From Diprion similis (lineage: Eukaryota; Arthropoda; Insecta; Hymenoptera; Diprionidae), in NCBI RefSeq assembly GCF_021155765.1, contig NC_060105.1:3596001-3660000 (forward strand): a stretch of 64,000 bases of DNA, written 5' to 3'. The notes under the pieces were generated by a model. That model did no database searches and had not been told where the DNA came from. It worked only from the letters and a program-made list of their open reading frames with translations. Made by a program: the position numbers and the translations under genes. Of this stretch, positions 12,255 to 25,183 are shown in pieces. The stretch's first letter is position 1. Every line of letters starts with the position of its first letter.

Positions 12255-14130
12255 TACGTCCGATATATATGTTCGGTTATCTGTACAAGTAGCCACGCGT
12301 ATCGGAACCAGCTCAGGTAGAAAACCTGTTATCCACGGATTAGTTCACGGATTCATCCGCCAAATCGGCGCCTCTTTGACGTTCTCAACCGCCGATACGA
12401 GCGCATGGTTTAATATTTCATCCGGCCATCCTCGATTCGACGCGATCAGTAATCGTGACTTCGAAAAATATTCAGAGAGCACCTGAAGTAAGGGCAGAAG
12501 AAAATATTACCTTCATTTTACAGAACAATTGTATACAATTCGATATTTTAAAATTCCTTCAGTTTTACAAAGGTTCTAGAAGAATGATTTGCCGCATGCT
12601 TTCCCATAAGATTACAAAAACAAGTTTATATACCCAGTATTACTCCGAACGAAAAATTGCATCCAAATAGGACTCTGCACAAATGACTGTCACATACTGA
12701 AATCATTTTTCAAATTTTGTCAGCGATATCACAGCGAAACATGTACCTCTCTATGCAAATTATGGCGTGGATAGAATCCAATGTAAGGCACTCCGGTAAT
12801 CAAACACCAATTTCACATTTTAAACTCCAAATTTTCAATTCAGTATCCCTAGTCTTCATTTGCGGGAATTTCAACACCGACCTCTTCACCCCGAGAATTC
12901 TCCTTCAAAGATGTCGAATTTTGGCCCACGGCCTGTTTAACGTTGAATCGTGACTACGGAGTTCGTTTCAAGTGCTGATGTGACCATTGCGATACGAATC
13001 GCGACACGCTGGATTATGACGGTTTTCCAAACCTGATTTTAGAAGTCTATTTTTCACGATTCGTCAAGGCGAACCCTTCATGGCATTACAGAAAACGAGA
13101 GGACCGGAAGGGTTCTGAAAGCGGTATTTAATATCCAACAGAACTGGGAAAAATTCTTCAATTTTCCTAAAGATCTCTAGACGGTTAACCAAAAATTAGT
13201 GAGAATTTGCCCAAGTTTATGCAATTCCAATAAGCGTGTAATGGCGTTGTTATTTTTTACGAACAAACAACTGACCTGCACTTTTATTGCTTCTACGTTG
13301 TACAAGCAGGCACCAATCAGACCCATTACATCAAGCTCGCCTCGATACGGCAGCTCCGATAACGTCAGGTCTGAATTCAACGATTCCGCTCGTTCCAGAA
13401 AATGAAATAAAGAGCAATTCATTTTGTAGTTTAAGAAGTAGAAGGTTAAACACATAGAGGTAATACTACAGCATTTTACGGTCTTGCAAGTTCCTCATTC
13501 GTGTATGATTCATAAAACTAAGACTCTTTTCCTCGATTCGGGATTCTGACCGAATGTCAAAAACATTGTTAAAAAAATGTCAATATATATTTGATTCACG
13601 GTTGATTTCCAGCGCGCATTTTATATAAGGGTTGAAACGTTACCTCCGAGATAAACGTCATACCTACCATCTACTAATACATGTGATGTTTTGGTCAAGC
13701 AAAGAAATTGCACAACCGCACGTGATCAGAAATTCCAAAATTGTAGAGCATCGGACCCTGTTTCGCGAAGTCCATAGACGAATGCCATGACCACTGCAAT
13801 AAGCTTACCGCGTATCTACCACCTAAGTTGAGCCTTGGACCTTAACCATAGAGTAGGATGTAACGACATCGGGCGCGCTTCGTCCTGGGAATATAAAGTT
13901 GGTGGGGCATTGGAGGGTTCCTAGCTGTGGCTAGTCGCTCGTAGTGGACTCGAGGCTAGTCCTCGACTGCAGCCAGGTATCTGCACGTGTATGTAACCCA
14001 CACGTTAAACCAGGACTAGTGGGGCCAGCGGACGCGTGAGTGAGCGGCCGATATCTGCCGAGGGGATCTGAGGATCGCTCGCGTGTTCTCCTATGTGTTC
14101 CTATCGCGCCTGCCGCCACCCGCTGCCACC

Positions 14131-14178
14131 CGCCAACGCCAACGCCAACGCCAACGCCAACGCCAACGCCAACGCCAA
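14131..14178 (+). repeat. CGCCAA hexanucleotide array, eight exact units
   Basis: Eight uninterrupted copies of CGCCAA are followed by degenerate GGCAAC units and preceded by GCCACC-type units. This is a GC-rich microsatellite in an otherwise AT-rich intron. It stays open in several frames, which creates spurious Pro/Thr or Arg/Gln reading frames. Confidence 0.95.
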
Positions 14179-17100
14179 AGGCAACGGCAACGGATCCCCG
14201 ACCCCGAACCCGTCCACGTGTCGAGGTGGCTCGGGGCGGTGATTTTTAATTCCGCAAGACCGGAGTGCTCCGCGTGAAATTTTTTTGTTTTCTGAAGCCT
14301 AAAAAAAAATCCGCGAAATTGCTTCCCTTTGGGAAGATCGGAAGCGGAGGAAGGAAAGGCGAAATACTGTTCTGAACAGAAAATTACAGGCGGGGTAGCT
14401 ACAGCCACCGGGTTCGCACCCTAAAAAAAAAGTTCCTGAGCAACCCCCTGCAACCCACCTAATTTGTAGCGTACAAGGCTAGTACCTGCAGCACGCACGC
14501 GGCCAAAGGGCCAAGTGATATCACGTGACGGTTGCTTTCCATATTTTACTATGACTCAGGATATTACCTATCACAACGTTCAACCCCTCCGCCCCCGCGG
14601 CACTCGAAAAATTTGACGTGCGGTGGATGCCTGGCTTCGACCATATTGTTACTCTGGAATGTCAATTAAATCTTTTGACAGCTTGGGCATACACTAACAC
14701 TACCGGCGGACTGTTGAGACTAACTTCCTACGCCTTTTGCAATTTTCCGGGATTTTTAACGTTGCTTTACGCTGAGTTAATTTTTTACTAGATCCTCGAA
14801 ATTCTCAATGGACGAATGACCTATGAAGTAAAATTAGCTCGAATTCATCGGCTGGTTAAGTCTTGGAGAGCATTTGAGATGGCTGAGCTAGTACCGCAAG
14901 GCTCTGCAGATTTTTGCAGTATAGAGTACGGATAGTGATACGGGCTGGTAATATTGCGCTATTAATATAACGGTACAAGCCTTTACGACAGCCATTAAAA
15001 GTGTTGATATTCCGCGACACGGTTCGAGCCGGCATGATAATGCAGTAGTCGAATGGCCAAGTATTCCGTGTCCTGCTCTGCTCAACTAGAACCCCACATC
15101 TATACATGCTCTTATGGAACATTTATGCAGGCCCAGCATATGTCGTATTTTAAATAATCAGAATTGTGTCAGAATTGTTCAATCATCCCTAGATTTTGAG
15201 TTATGTATTACATCGACAAATCTTGCAATATTCCGAGTCACCGAACGAAATCTGGAGGTGATGAAGCAATTCTGACACTGGATTCGGATGCAGCATTTCC
15301 AAAAACATGAAGATATGTTAGTCAAGTCCGCGGGAAAAGACACTTTGTTTTTAGTGTGTCTGCGGCATTGACAGCTCTTCGGCACTTGTCGATTTTTTTA
15401 AATAGTGTCAAGATTTGCTAATCCCCGTTAGAGTATACCAGTAAGTGTTTAACCAGCAATTTCCGCAAAAATGGATTATGGAACTACGAAATGCGGAATT
15501 AAGTTCGAGAGCGTTATTTTGACGTGGCGAAAAAATATGCTTCGTGCAGACGAATTATTAGCAACGATATACGGAGCCTGCATAGTCACATGAGGTGTAC
15601 AACTCAACTCCACGGCGTCGTGACGACGTAAAGGTGGGTAATAGCGAAGGTGTGGGTCAGAGAGTCGTGCATGCGATTCGGCCTCCTTCGTTCAGTGGCC
15701 AGTGGAGATTAAATCTTACAAAGCTTAATATTATTATTTTACGTACTCGAGCCGAGCGCCCGCCGGCCGTTCAGCCATGGCCTACCTGCCTGCCGCTACA
15801 AACTCCAGCCTTATGGGTACCCACCGACGACGTCGAAAAGTTTCCAACCTCGACGCCTAGCCACAGCTCGGTGCTTAAACGCAGTGGAGACCGCTGGCAC
15901 ACCGACCTTATCGATTTGTCTACCACAATAAAGAATCTGCGAAGGCCGATGGCGATACCCGGAATAGTATGTACGTGTGTGGCGAATCCGATTCAGAGAT
16001 CGTCAGAGGCCAAAATTCGCTTTCGCCGATTTTAGGCTCATTCGCATATTTTGAGGAAAGCATGTCGTTGCATCAAGTTTCGATATCAGTTGTATTTGAG
16101 TGAAAAGTAACGAAGCAGGAGTCAAAATTTGAGATAACTGAAGAATTCTATATTTCTAAGTAACTCTATTAAAAAATATTGGCCAAGCTTTCGCCTCGAC
16201 GTTCTTTCTCTCCTCGTTTTATTTCATGGGCACCCATACAGTACATAAACGCGAAAGCTCGACGCACAGACACGCGATGTACAGCGTAATAATCTCTAGG
16301 CATGAATCCACTATTAGTAACTTAGCAATTATATCAAGGGTTGATAAAAAAAAGTCGACGGCTAATACATCCACTCACTCCTCTCCACCGTGTCCGTATT
16401 TTACTTATTATAGAACGTGACACTGACCTGCAATCGCAACGCTTCGGCAACCTGACGCAGATTTGTAGTTTCTGAGCAGTCCATTTGTTGTACAGGAAAA
16501 AACTCGTAGGTATTCAACGGTTAACCATCGGCATCTCGCCACTGTTCGTGGAATCTACTCGAACGCCGTTGTCATTCTGAAACAAACGTGAACCAGTTTA
16601 TGTAGAGTATAATTCTTCAAAGTGGGTTCTAATTTATTCATGCATAACGAAGGGGTCAGTCAGGACGAGAAAAATTTATGCTTCAAGGGTAGTAAACTAC
16701 CGGTACGGAAAATCTGAACTCTCCAGACAACCATGGGGGTTGACTTTCTGCTATCAGATGTATCGGAACCCTTTTACCATGGCGATGGAAAAGCCAATCC
16801 AGTGAGTATACACACTGGATCATCTGCTCGCGGCGGTACCGGATCATCGTCATCCCCTGCGGAGAGCGCATTACGCAATTCAAATATTATTCAGTGGCTA
16901 AAAGCCGGTGAGCCAACATCAGGAGGAGAACGACAGCGACGAGCACGCTGCACTACAGGGCTCGAAGGAGCGGAGAGGGCGAACATTCGGTGGCACGTTG
17001 CAGGGGGAAGTTAGCCAGTGTGGGTGTATAATAAATACACGGTAGAACCTACACCTGCATATCGGTGTTCCGTTACCAGGAGAAAAGCCAACTACACAAT

Positions 17101-20100
17101 ATTACATTCAAGAGAGCCAAGAGATCGGCGCTCAGCTTTGAGGGATGGAGTGGCTCGGGTGGAGATCCACCTTCGCGGCTACCGTTTTGCCTCATAATAC
17201 GACGTGCTCTTACGCACCTGCTTCCCCCACGTGATAACGTGTGACGTTGAGAGGGCAGATAGCTGTGAATGTCAAGAGTTGAATTTGAGCCCGAGTGAAG
17301 AGAACGCTTGTATATGCATGAACCTAAACAGCTCAATACTGGACTGACAATAAGTCAAGAGCATATGTATATATCTTACATATGTGCGATATAATGGAAC
17401 GGATGATAAAGTTGCTTATGAAACACATGCCGCCGTCTTAACCGACGAGTATAGACCGTAAACCAGAAGAAGAGAACTGAAAGGAAAATAACACGCACAG
17501 AGGAAGCGCAAAAACCCGGTAATGGAATGCTTATACGAACGACCTTATCGCTTTGTTCATCTATGGCTGTCCGGCCATGTCCAGATGCTTATAAACGTCC
17601 GCATACCCGTCCCACGAACGAGTATATTCAAAAAATAATTTACATGTAAAACTCGGACGTGTACATCAGGTTCGGTGTATTGTTCACGATTTGCGTAAAA
17701 TACATAACGTAGAAACTGTGCTGATTTGCGGAAGATGAAAATCTCGAGTCCATTTTGAGGGAAACTTTTTAAAAATTATAACCGTATCATCCAAGGACGA
17801 GGTGAAACGGGACTGAAGAAACACCCTAGCCATCACCGTCGGTAGCCGGAACCATCCCCAGCTGTATTTGTAGAATATCCGCTCCCCGAGTCCCGATTAC
17901 ACGGAGTAACGCCTACGGTAGGTTGCAGCACACGTTCCTGTACCAATATTTGAAATCCAGCATCTCTTTGGGCAATAAGGGAACGCAGGATTAAAATTTT
18001 TTCCCTTAGTTTATCAGGAGTAAAAAAACGTTATAACGACCCATTGTCAGCCGCACTGCAGTACGTACATATGTATATACATGTATGATATACAAAGCGG
18101 ACTGTTAATCTCGCACGCATAAAACTACGATAAGACTCATTATAAATGTTGGTACTAGACGTGATCTGTATCGTGATTAGAATGAGCGTAAAAGAAGAAA
18201 AAAAAAACGAGAATATTAAACGAACGTGAAAGCGACTGACGTCTCAATTGCACGTGTATTACACACAACGAGTACCTCATTACCGCACATTCCGAATTAT
18301 ACGATCCACCAAGTACGTACAGTATACATATACGTATATACGAGATCTCCAAGTCTTTGCATTTGTGTTTTGCCTGCAGGCGCCTACCTGACAAAGTGGT
18401 TCGTGCTAATATCGATCAATTGTGGATAGTCTGACAGTCCGCGATTACGTGATTATCGATATACAAATGTACAGGCGTCTCAGAGTACAAAGTACAAGTG
18501 AAAAAATGACGAGATTTCTGTCGTAGAGATGTTGAAAATTGAACTAAGGTGAGATATAAAGGGGGTGAGATCAGCCCAGGGGAGTCGTACGTTAACTAAC
18601 TGTTTCGGCGTGGCATAAACTCGCCGGAGTTAGTTATGCGGTAGTAATTAGCGACCTCGAGGACTCTCTTGACTCAGCATTATCCACAGCTCACCTCGTC
18701 ACTCGTGTCAACTCGGCTCCACCCCTTTCACTTGTGCTTTACCCCTTAATTCTACCTCCCATTCCACCGTAATTTTGCACTGCAGTCACACGGGTACTAA
18801 TTATTAACGAAATTGACGATAAGGATTAGACGATAAGGACAGAGTTCGAGATGATTCGTTACGTGCGCTCAGTTGTGCACATAGTCGGATGAAAAGCACG
18901 AAGCATATAAGAAATTAAGAATTGCACTAACGAAGAATGATGATCAAACGTTTACGCGGCTTATTTGATTGGAACATCAGTTCGTCGGTTTCATGGCATA
19001 TTCCGTCACCTGAAAGTTCACCGCGACATTGCGAGTCCAATTACATCGATAGTTGTAACTACATAATCTCCAAATTTCAATTACGAATTTATGTACATAT
19101 GTTATCAATATTACCTATAACATATGGTCGATTTCAAACTTAATCAAATTTTTATGTTACCTCAGCGTGAAGCCGGACTTATACGCTTATCAAGGCTCTA
19201 TTGTTTCATCGATATTCGGTTATTCATAACACGCCGCGTCTTTTTAATGCGATATATTCAATTTTCAAAAATACTTCAGACGGCGCTAAATCGCCCGTTG
19301 GCAATGGGATACCAGGAATAGACGTTCATAATACCTTGAGCTCTGGCTCTAGGCTGGAAGCCATTCCTCCAAACCTCGTTATATCAAGGAATCCCATGGT
19401 GGAAACGTTACTTCCTTCGAAAAATACCTGAGATAAGAAAGTTGTCAGTGATTAGTTTCATCATACAAAGTTTTCGGTCGAAACCAAATTTCCCCGATAT
19501 AAAGTTATGAAAGGCACAAATCGGCAGGATCTTTGAAAGAGTAGTCTAAATTTCAAAAATTCTCCGTTCAAAATAAACTGGCGAGTACAAAATTGAAAGA
19601 CGTAAAAAAATTAGATACTTAAATTCGAAAAGTGAAAGTAGCAATTAGCTTTCGAAATTAATGACTTTATCAAGCAAATACCAATAAACAATGCTTAATT
19701 GATCTGAAAGGTGAAAATCGGAATTAGAAAAGGTGCAAAAACTTAAGGCTATCTAGCCAGAGGAGATCGCTCACTTATAGTCAAAGTAGAAGCGTGAAAT
19801 ACCGGAAAAGTTGCGTGCACCCATTAAGGCCGCAGGTTTCGCTGACCGTATAATAAACTTGGCCAAGTTCTATTAGCTGCGACGGTATATACCAATGGAA
19901 TAGAATGAAATCTCTCTCGTGTCTCATTCATCAATTTAGCGGCTGTAAGTTAAAGTCTGCAGTATATTGCCACTGATGAATTACCTGAGTTGGAGCAAAG
20001 TAGTCTCAGTATCTTTGAATACAACTATCTAGAATATGTCATGACGTGTAGAGTAGCCAGTCTGCCGATTCAAACGCGTCTAGTACAACCTGACACATTT

Positions 20101-21734
20101 CCTGTGGATCGCGTATTAATATTAAACCAACAGCATCTTTGCTTCTTCATTTATTTGTTTATTTATTTATTTATTTTGTCCTCCGACTCGCCGGCATTTT
20201 TGCCTGAAGACCGGTGGAAGTTATACCAACGCGTTTCTATACTTATATAAACGAACGTCTCCGGACTGCGCACGACACCCAAAGATTAGGTAATGAGCCA
20301 CAAGACGGATCATCCTGTTCCATCCGATACCTCCGGCCATTCCCCGCCATTCCCCGCCATTCCCTCTCCGATCCCTCTATTTCATCCCCTACTCGAATTA
20401 ATTTTCACCTCTTTCCCTTCCCCGTCCTCCCGCTCTTTTTCTCCTTTCAGTTTCATCCTTTTCGCCGATCTCGCAAACTACGAACGAATGAATAGCTCGA
20501 CGTCAAATGATTCGTATTGCTCTATAGGTTGGCCAAATTGTTTATAACCATAATTAACAAGCGAGAGATAACGATTGTGAGCGAAAAAAATAATTGTCTT
20601 ACAAACGTCGTAGATAATTTCAGAATTATTTCAGAGGAAAGAAATTGGACGCAAGAGGCGTTGAAAATACGTAATACCTGAGGGAAACCTTCACGTTTGC
20701 ACCCGTGTAATATATAAGACATTGTACAAAAGATTGACAGGAGAAAACGAAATAAACAGAAATAAACAACAGCGAGGAAAGAAAATATGGATTAGACAAA
20801 GAAGAGCAGAGACGTTAGATATATAATATAAGAGGGAGAGTTTACGCATATATTATCAGTAAGATGATGCAAAGGCGGTGCCACGGGTCGTTTTTTCCCT
20901 TCACCCTCTTCCATTACGCAAATTGACTGCGACATACTTGCAGACTAAATAATCCACTAATTTTTATAATGTACCCAACCGCTATATGTCCACAAAACCA
21001 CTGCAGAGTTTTTCAGCATATACCTATATAGACGTACAAGCGTTGAGGCATATCGTTCTGGATTGTCAAAAGAAAGCTATTAAAATTCAAGAAAACAATC
21101 AATTGATATGTCTTGTGATTCGTACATTCGCGTTTCTTTAAACCGTAGAAAATAAGAAAGAATCAGTTTCACCTTTAGAAAGAAACCCTTCAATTAGCGA
21201 AGAACATCGCAAAGGGCCGATGAAACGATTCAATATTCCCATAAAATCTGGCAGAACAGTGAGGAGGCGGTATCGGTCGATGTCCAGCAAAAACAGGAAG
21301 TCAGTGTTTACTCTGTAAGGATTACGTCCTTGCAGGCTGTAGGGGCTAGCTGTCCTGGACGTCTGGAACATATACCCAAGCTATCAAATTCTATCCTGCG
21401 CTAATACGCAACCCCATCACCCCGTCACGTCACCCGACGATCGACCCCCGGAATACCCTGACCCAAACCGACGTAAAGGATGACCCAACAACTGACCAGC
21501 TGTGTTGAACAATCTACAGCTGTCAAGCGGCGATCACGGCTTAATCCGTTCCCATATTGGACATCCCGCTCCTTCTCGAATCGTGCCAAATTACCGAATC
21601 GCTCCATTTCACCCTTACATGTATAATATAGAGTGGATTTGACAAGCTACATACGCGAATCGCTAATCCGTTGCAAATGATTTGTCTTATTGCAAATGTG
21701 TTCTCCGGTGAAACGTCACGAAGATTCATTCTTA

Positions 21735-22152
21735 GGGTTCCGTACTTCAAAAGGTAAAAACGGAACCCTTATAGGATCACTTCCTTGTCCCGTCTGTCAA
21801 GACCATTTTTCTCAAGAACGGGTAGAGGTATCAAGTTGAAATTAATATCAAATACTATGGTCCACTATCCCTTGGATATGTAAAAAATTCAAGCTCCTAA
21901 GTCAACGCCATCAAAATATATAGCTATTTATGTAACATATTATGATACTCACAAAATCACAAATCAAAACCTGTGGGGTACTTCCCGTTGACCTAGAATC
22001 ATGAAATTTGTAGAGAAGCAAGATCTCACGGCATAAGTAAAGAAAAAAGTTAGAAAATAGTTAATTTGTAATTATATGACATAAAAAAAAAATGAAGTTT
22101 GTACGAACTCCTCGGGGGGCGAGTCCTAATAGCATTTGTCCGTTTTTTTTTT
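21735..22152 (+). mobile_element. Dispersed insect repeat (GGGTTCCGTA family)
   Basis: The stretch begins GGGTTCCGTACTTCAAAAGG and soon repeats the motif inverted as CGGAACCCTTATAGG. It continues through CTTCCCGTTGACCTAGAATC and ends GGCGAGTCCTAATAGCATTT before a poly-T tail. From memory these blocks, in this order, match a non-coding repeat widespread in insect genomes, best known from Lepidoptera, whose end reads GGGCGAGTCCGACTCGCACT then poly-T. The copy is diverged and carries no protein. It stops about 40 bases before the labial exon 2 acceptor. The class of element is not certain to me. Confidence 0.7.
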
Positions 22153-22192
22153 TTCTTTATTTGATTCTAAAACGTTCCCGTTTCCGTTCCAG

Positions 22193-22701
22193 CGCCAAAG
22201 ACGAACCCCCCCGGTAACGAATTCGTCGGCAGCGCGGTGGGCACCTCGGGAACGACGGTATACGCGACTTCGGCAACGGGGGCAGTGAGCTGCCTGAGCA
22301 GTGGCACCCTGGCTGGGATCCCGGGTGGCTTCAACAACACGGGTCGCACGAACTTCACGAACAAGCAGCTGACCGAGCTCGAGAAGGAGTTCCACTTCAA
22401 CAAGTACCTGACGAGGGCGAGGCGGATCGAGATCGCCTCGGCGTTGCAGCTCAACGAAACGCAGGTGAAAATCTGGTTCCAGAACAGGAGGATGAAGCAG
22501 AAGAAGCGGATGAAGGAGGGCCTCATTCCGTCGGACAACGCTGCCACTTCCGGTCAGCTTAATCAGCTCGGTCAATTGAGCGGGGCACGAAGCAGCAGCA
22601 GTTCGCCAACCGGGTCGAACCTCGAAGTGGCTGGTATCGGACTGGCCAATTTCACCAGCGACAACAGCAGGGAATCCCCGAATTCTTCTTCCAAGGAATG
22701 A
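22193..22701 (+). CDS. lab: Labial (Hox1), exon 2 with homeodomain
   Basis: Joined to exon 1 (phase 1, giving [11 protein letters not shown]), this completes a protein of 458 residues. The homeodomain covers residues 337-396 (22333-22512). It has [17 protein letters not shown] at its start, [12 protein letters not shown] in helix 2, and [17 protein letters not shown] in helix 3, with Gln50 and Asn51 of the DNA-reading helix intact. The run [17 protein letters not shown] is typical of Hox1 proteins and separates labial from the other Hox classes. A Gly/Thr/Ser-rich linker precedes it and a Ser/Asn-rich tail follows, ending in SSKE. Labial acts in the nucleus with Extradenticle and Homothorax. 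The antisense frames over this exon are shadows. Confidence 0.98.
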
Positions 22702-24742
22702 GCCGCTGCCCCCGCGTCATTCTGGGCCGTTTGAATATTGAAGCGGCGTTTTTGCCGACACCGAAAAGGGGTGAAACGGAAAAAGTGGAAAGATTTCGAA
22801 GATCGTGCGATGCGTTGTTTTTCGGACCTCTTCTTGACCCCGCAGTGACACGTGGTGTTGAGCTTCGAAGTGTGTTTTTTGATTTTTTTTTTGCTTCTTA
22901 CGAGTTTTTCACTTGGTCGACACGAAGAAATACGTTAATACGGACAACAATGGTGATTATAGTACGAGTGAAACGAAATTCCGAAAGTAAAATCGATCGT
23001 GTTGCACTAGATTTTTTTTCTTTCGTTTTTTAATACCGTGGAGTTAAGTGGACCGATTTTAGCGATAATATCGACACTTGGCAAATTAATTTTCCGCAAC
23101 GACACCTGTACGTGATGCATCTTGATTTGCCAACTGATTGTGTAAAACTGACTTGATTGAAGAGTACAAACGACGCGGAAACGATACGTTACCTAGCATG
23201 TATCACATTGATAGTTATTCGAGAAATTAGGATCTACAGAATCGCAATCTCGTGAAAAAAATACCACGAATAAAGTGTAATGTATATATAACAGTCCTTG
23301 AAAAGCAGTCACTCGGAATCAGTCGGAGCCAAAATTATCTACCCAATTACTGACATCGTCTCATTGCATTGAAAATATCCCCAATTTGACGATGTACGCA
23401 TTTTTCTATATTGTCACGGTAACTTAGATTTAAAATAAAAGTCACATATTTTCAACACGTCGATACGGAAATTTTAGTTCCGGGATGTCGATGATATTTC
23501 AAATATACACTGTGCGCGATCTTCGGAACAGAATTGATTCAGTCAGCGAAAGTCACTAGCCTAATTATCTTGACAATTGCGAAATACTACAGTGAATAGT
23601 CTGTACTATCCTATTGTGATAGTGTGATAATGATAGATATGCCTATTGAATATACGGTGTATGTATGTAAATAGAATCCTTTGCAAATCTTTGTTAGTTA
23701 GATAAGTAGGGTGGCATTTATTGCTGAAAATGAAACGAAACAGTTTATTTTGATTTTATTCAATAATTATTCAATAGTATAACCATACCTGATTTCCTAT
23801 ATCCGCACAATTATTTATTACAGTAATTCGTGATATGAGCTGTTATTAAAAAACCTGATCCTCCTTTGAGTTTGTAACTGTTACCATGATTCGCGCTGTT
23901 GTAACTTGTGAGGCGCAAAATTAAACACAAGATTTGCACAGGTTTCATAATAATTAAATTAATTCCATAAATTATAAGATCTATAGAAAATAGATAATTA
24001 TAATTAAAATAGTGAACACGCATCACCGTGAACAATGCAAGGCTCTGTACCTAAAAAATTCCTATTATTATAAATTATGCTTAGTTATAATATTAACTTG
24101 TAGGAACCTTGTAGAAAGAATAAAGTATTATTGTATTAAACCATGCTGTAGATTGTTAAAATTGATGATAATAATAACAATAATCACCCAATCACCAGCC
24201 TCCCAATAACAAATGCATATCCCGTCAAATAATCAACCACATTTTCTTATTCATGGAAAATTATTTAAAAATTATACTCTCACCCTAGGATGAAAGGTAA
24301 ATATCGTCCTTATCGACCGATGGTAAGTTGATTTTCGATTGGCATCAATACTGCTGCACCGACAGATTACGGGATGTCATCATCAAGCGCAGGTAAGATC
24401 ACTTCCGTCACTCTAGCATCTTGTGACATAACACGCGAATGAAATTAAGATCAAATGAGCTACTTTTTATACACAGGTCAATAGATTTTTTAAGATTCAG
24501 GCCATCACTTCAGAGTACTGAAGGAACTAAAGTAACATAGAAAATTAGAAATCAATGGTTGCATTGTGACTCAGCATCTGATGTCGACAACAGATGTCAC
24601 TAGAGCTTGTAAAGCTGAAAGCACCCTTCATTGTCCTTGAACCTGGCTTCACTAGACTTCATTCGACGTAAAGCACGTAATTCGGTTGGTAGGCAAAGTT
24701 CTTCTCTCTAGATTTCAGGGAAAGTACAAAAGTAATTTAAAC
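22702..24742 (+). other. Labial 3' UTR and spacer to SNAPC5-like gene
   Basis: AT-rich DNA with no gene. Poly(A) signals AATAAA occur at 23269-23274 and 23434-23439, so the labial transcript could end a few hundred bases after its stop. A donor-like AG/GTAAGA at 24393 and an acceptor TAG ending at 24711 suggest a 5' UTR intron for the next gene. Confidence 0.5.
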
Positions 24743-25183
24743 ATGACGGAAGCGAATGAACTCGTTAAATATCAAAGAGAATTAAAAGAGGAGGAGGAAC
24801 TGATCGTTTCAATGTTATCGAAAATAGATGAGCAGCTTCACGCACTCCAGGCAAGAATAATATTTAGTATCTATATACACGGTATTAAAGAGAAGAAGGA
24901 ACAAAATTTTACCGAAAGCTTCAGTAGAGGCAAATGAGAATGTAATATAAATGAAATGAATTGGTATTTCAGTGAATTCTAATTCGCTTTTAAGCTGTTT
25001 TAGGTCGAACAACTTCATCTAGCGAATGCTTCAAATTCTGGGAAACAAACAAAATCAGCGTCGCAAGATTCGGTCAGTACAAATACAGTGCCGATGGAAA
25101 CTAATGTGAAGAAGGAACTGGATCTTGAGGTTCCGAACACTTGGCAGGAGAGTGAAAATGACGAGGAAGACGACAGCAACTAA
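24743..25183 (+). CDS. SNAPC5: SNAPC5-like subunit of the snRNA activating complex
   Basis: Two exons, 24743-24850 and 25004-25183, give a 95-residue protein. The N-terminal two fifths is a charged coiled coil (ELVKYQRELKEEEELIVSML) continuing into QLHALQVEQLHLAN across the splice. The rest is polar and ends in an acidic tail (ESENDEEDDSN). Size, N-terminal coil and acidic end fit SNAPC5 (SNAP19), a small subunit of the complex that binds the proximal sequence element of snRNA genes in the nucleus. The intron is GC-AG: the donor is CAG/GCAAGA, the acceptor TTTTAG. Without splicing the frame would run on to a stop at 24937. An AATAAA overlaps the stop codon, and another lies at 25681. The gene converges on Tim17. 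The name is likely but rests on short, low-complexity similarity. Confidence 0.7.

Larger units (their letters stand above)
7804..22192 (+). other. Labial intron 1 (14.4 kb)
   Basis: It begins GTAAGT after the hexapeptide exon and ends with a polypyrimidine tract and CAG before the homeodomain exon. Drosophila labial also has a very long first intron containing regulatory DNA, so enhancers are expected here. I see no convincing nested gene; the longest frame (15595-16035) has no recognisable protein. Items noted are a CT microsatellite near 9640-9665, a GC-rich island with a perfect palindrome near 12.0-12.25 kb, a hexanucleotide array at 14131, a TTTA array near 20150-20177, a threefold CCATTCCCCG-type repeat near 20338-20367, and a dispersed insect repeat at the 3' end. 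Confidence 0.9.

Noticed and set aside
15010-15035. tRNA-like B box (GGTTCGAGCC)
   Set aside because: No A box or cloverleaf can be built at the right distance.
15595-16035. 146-residue frame in the labial intron
   Set aside because: No recognisable domain, no splice or promoter support, and irregular composition.
22126-22575. 149-residue frame on the - strand over labial exon 2
   Set aside because: It is the antisense shadow of the homeodomain exon, and the + strand product is certain.
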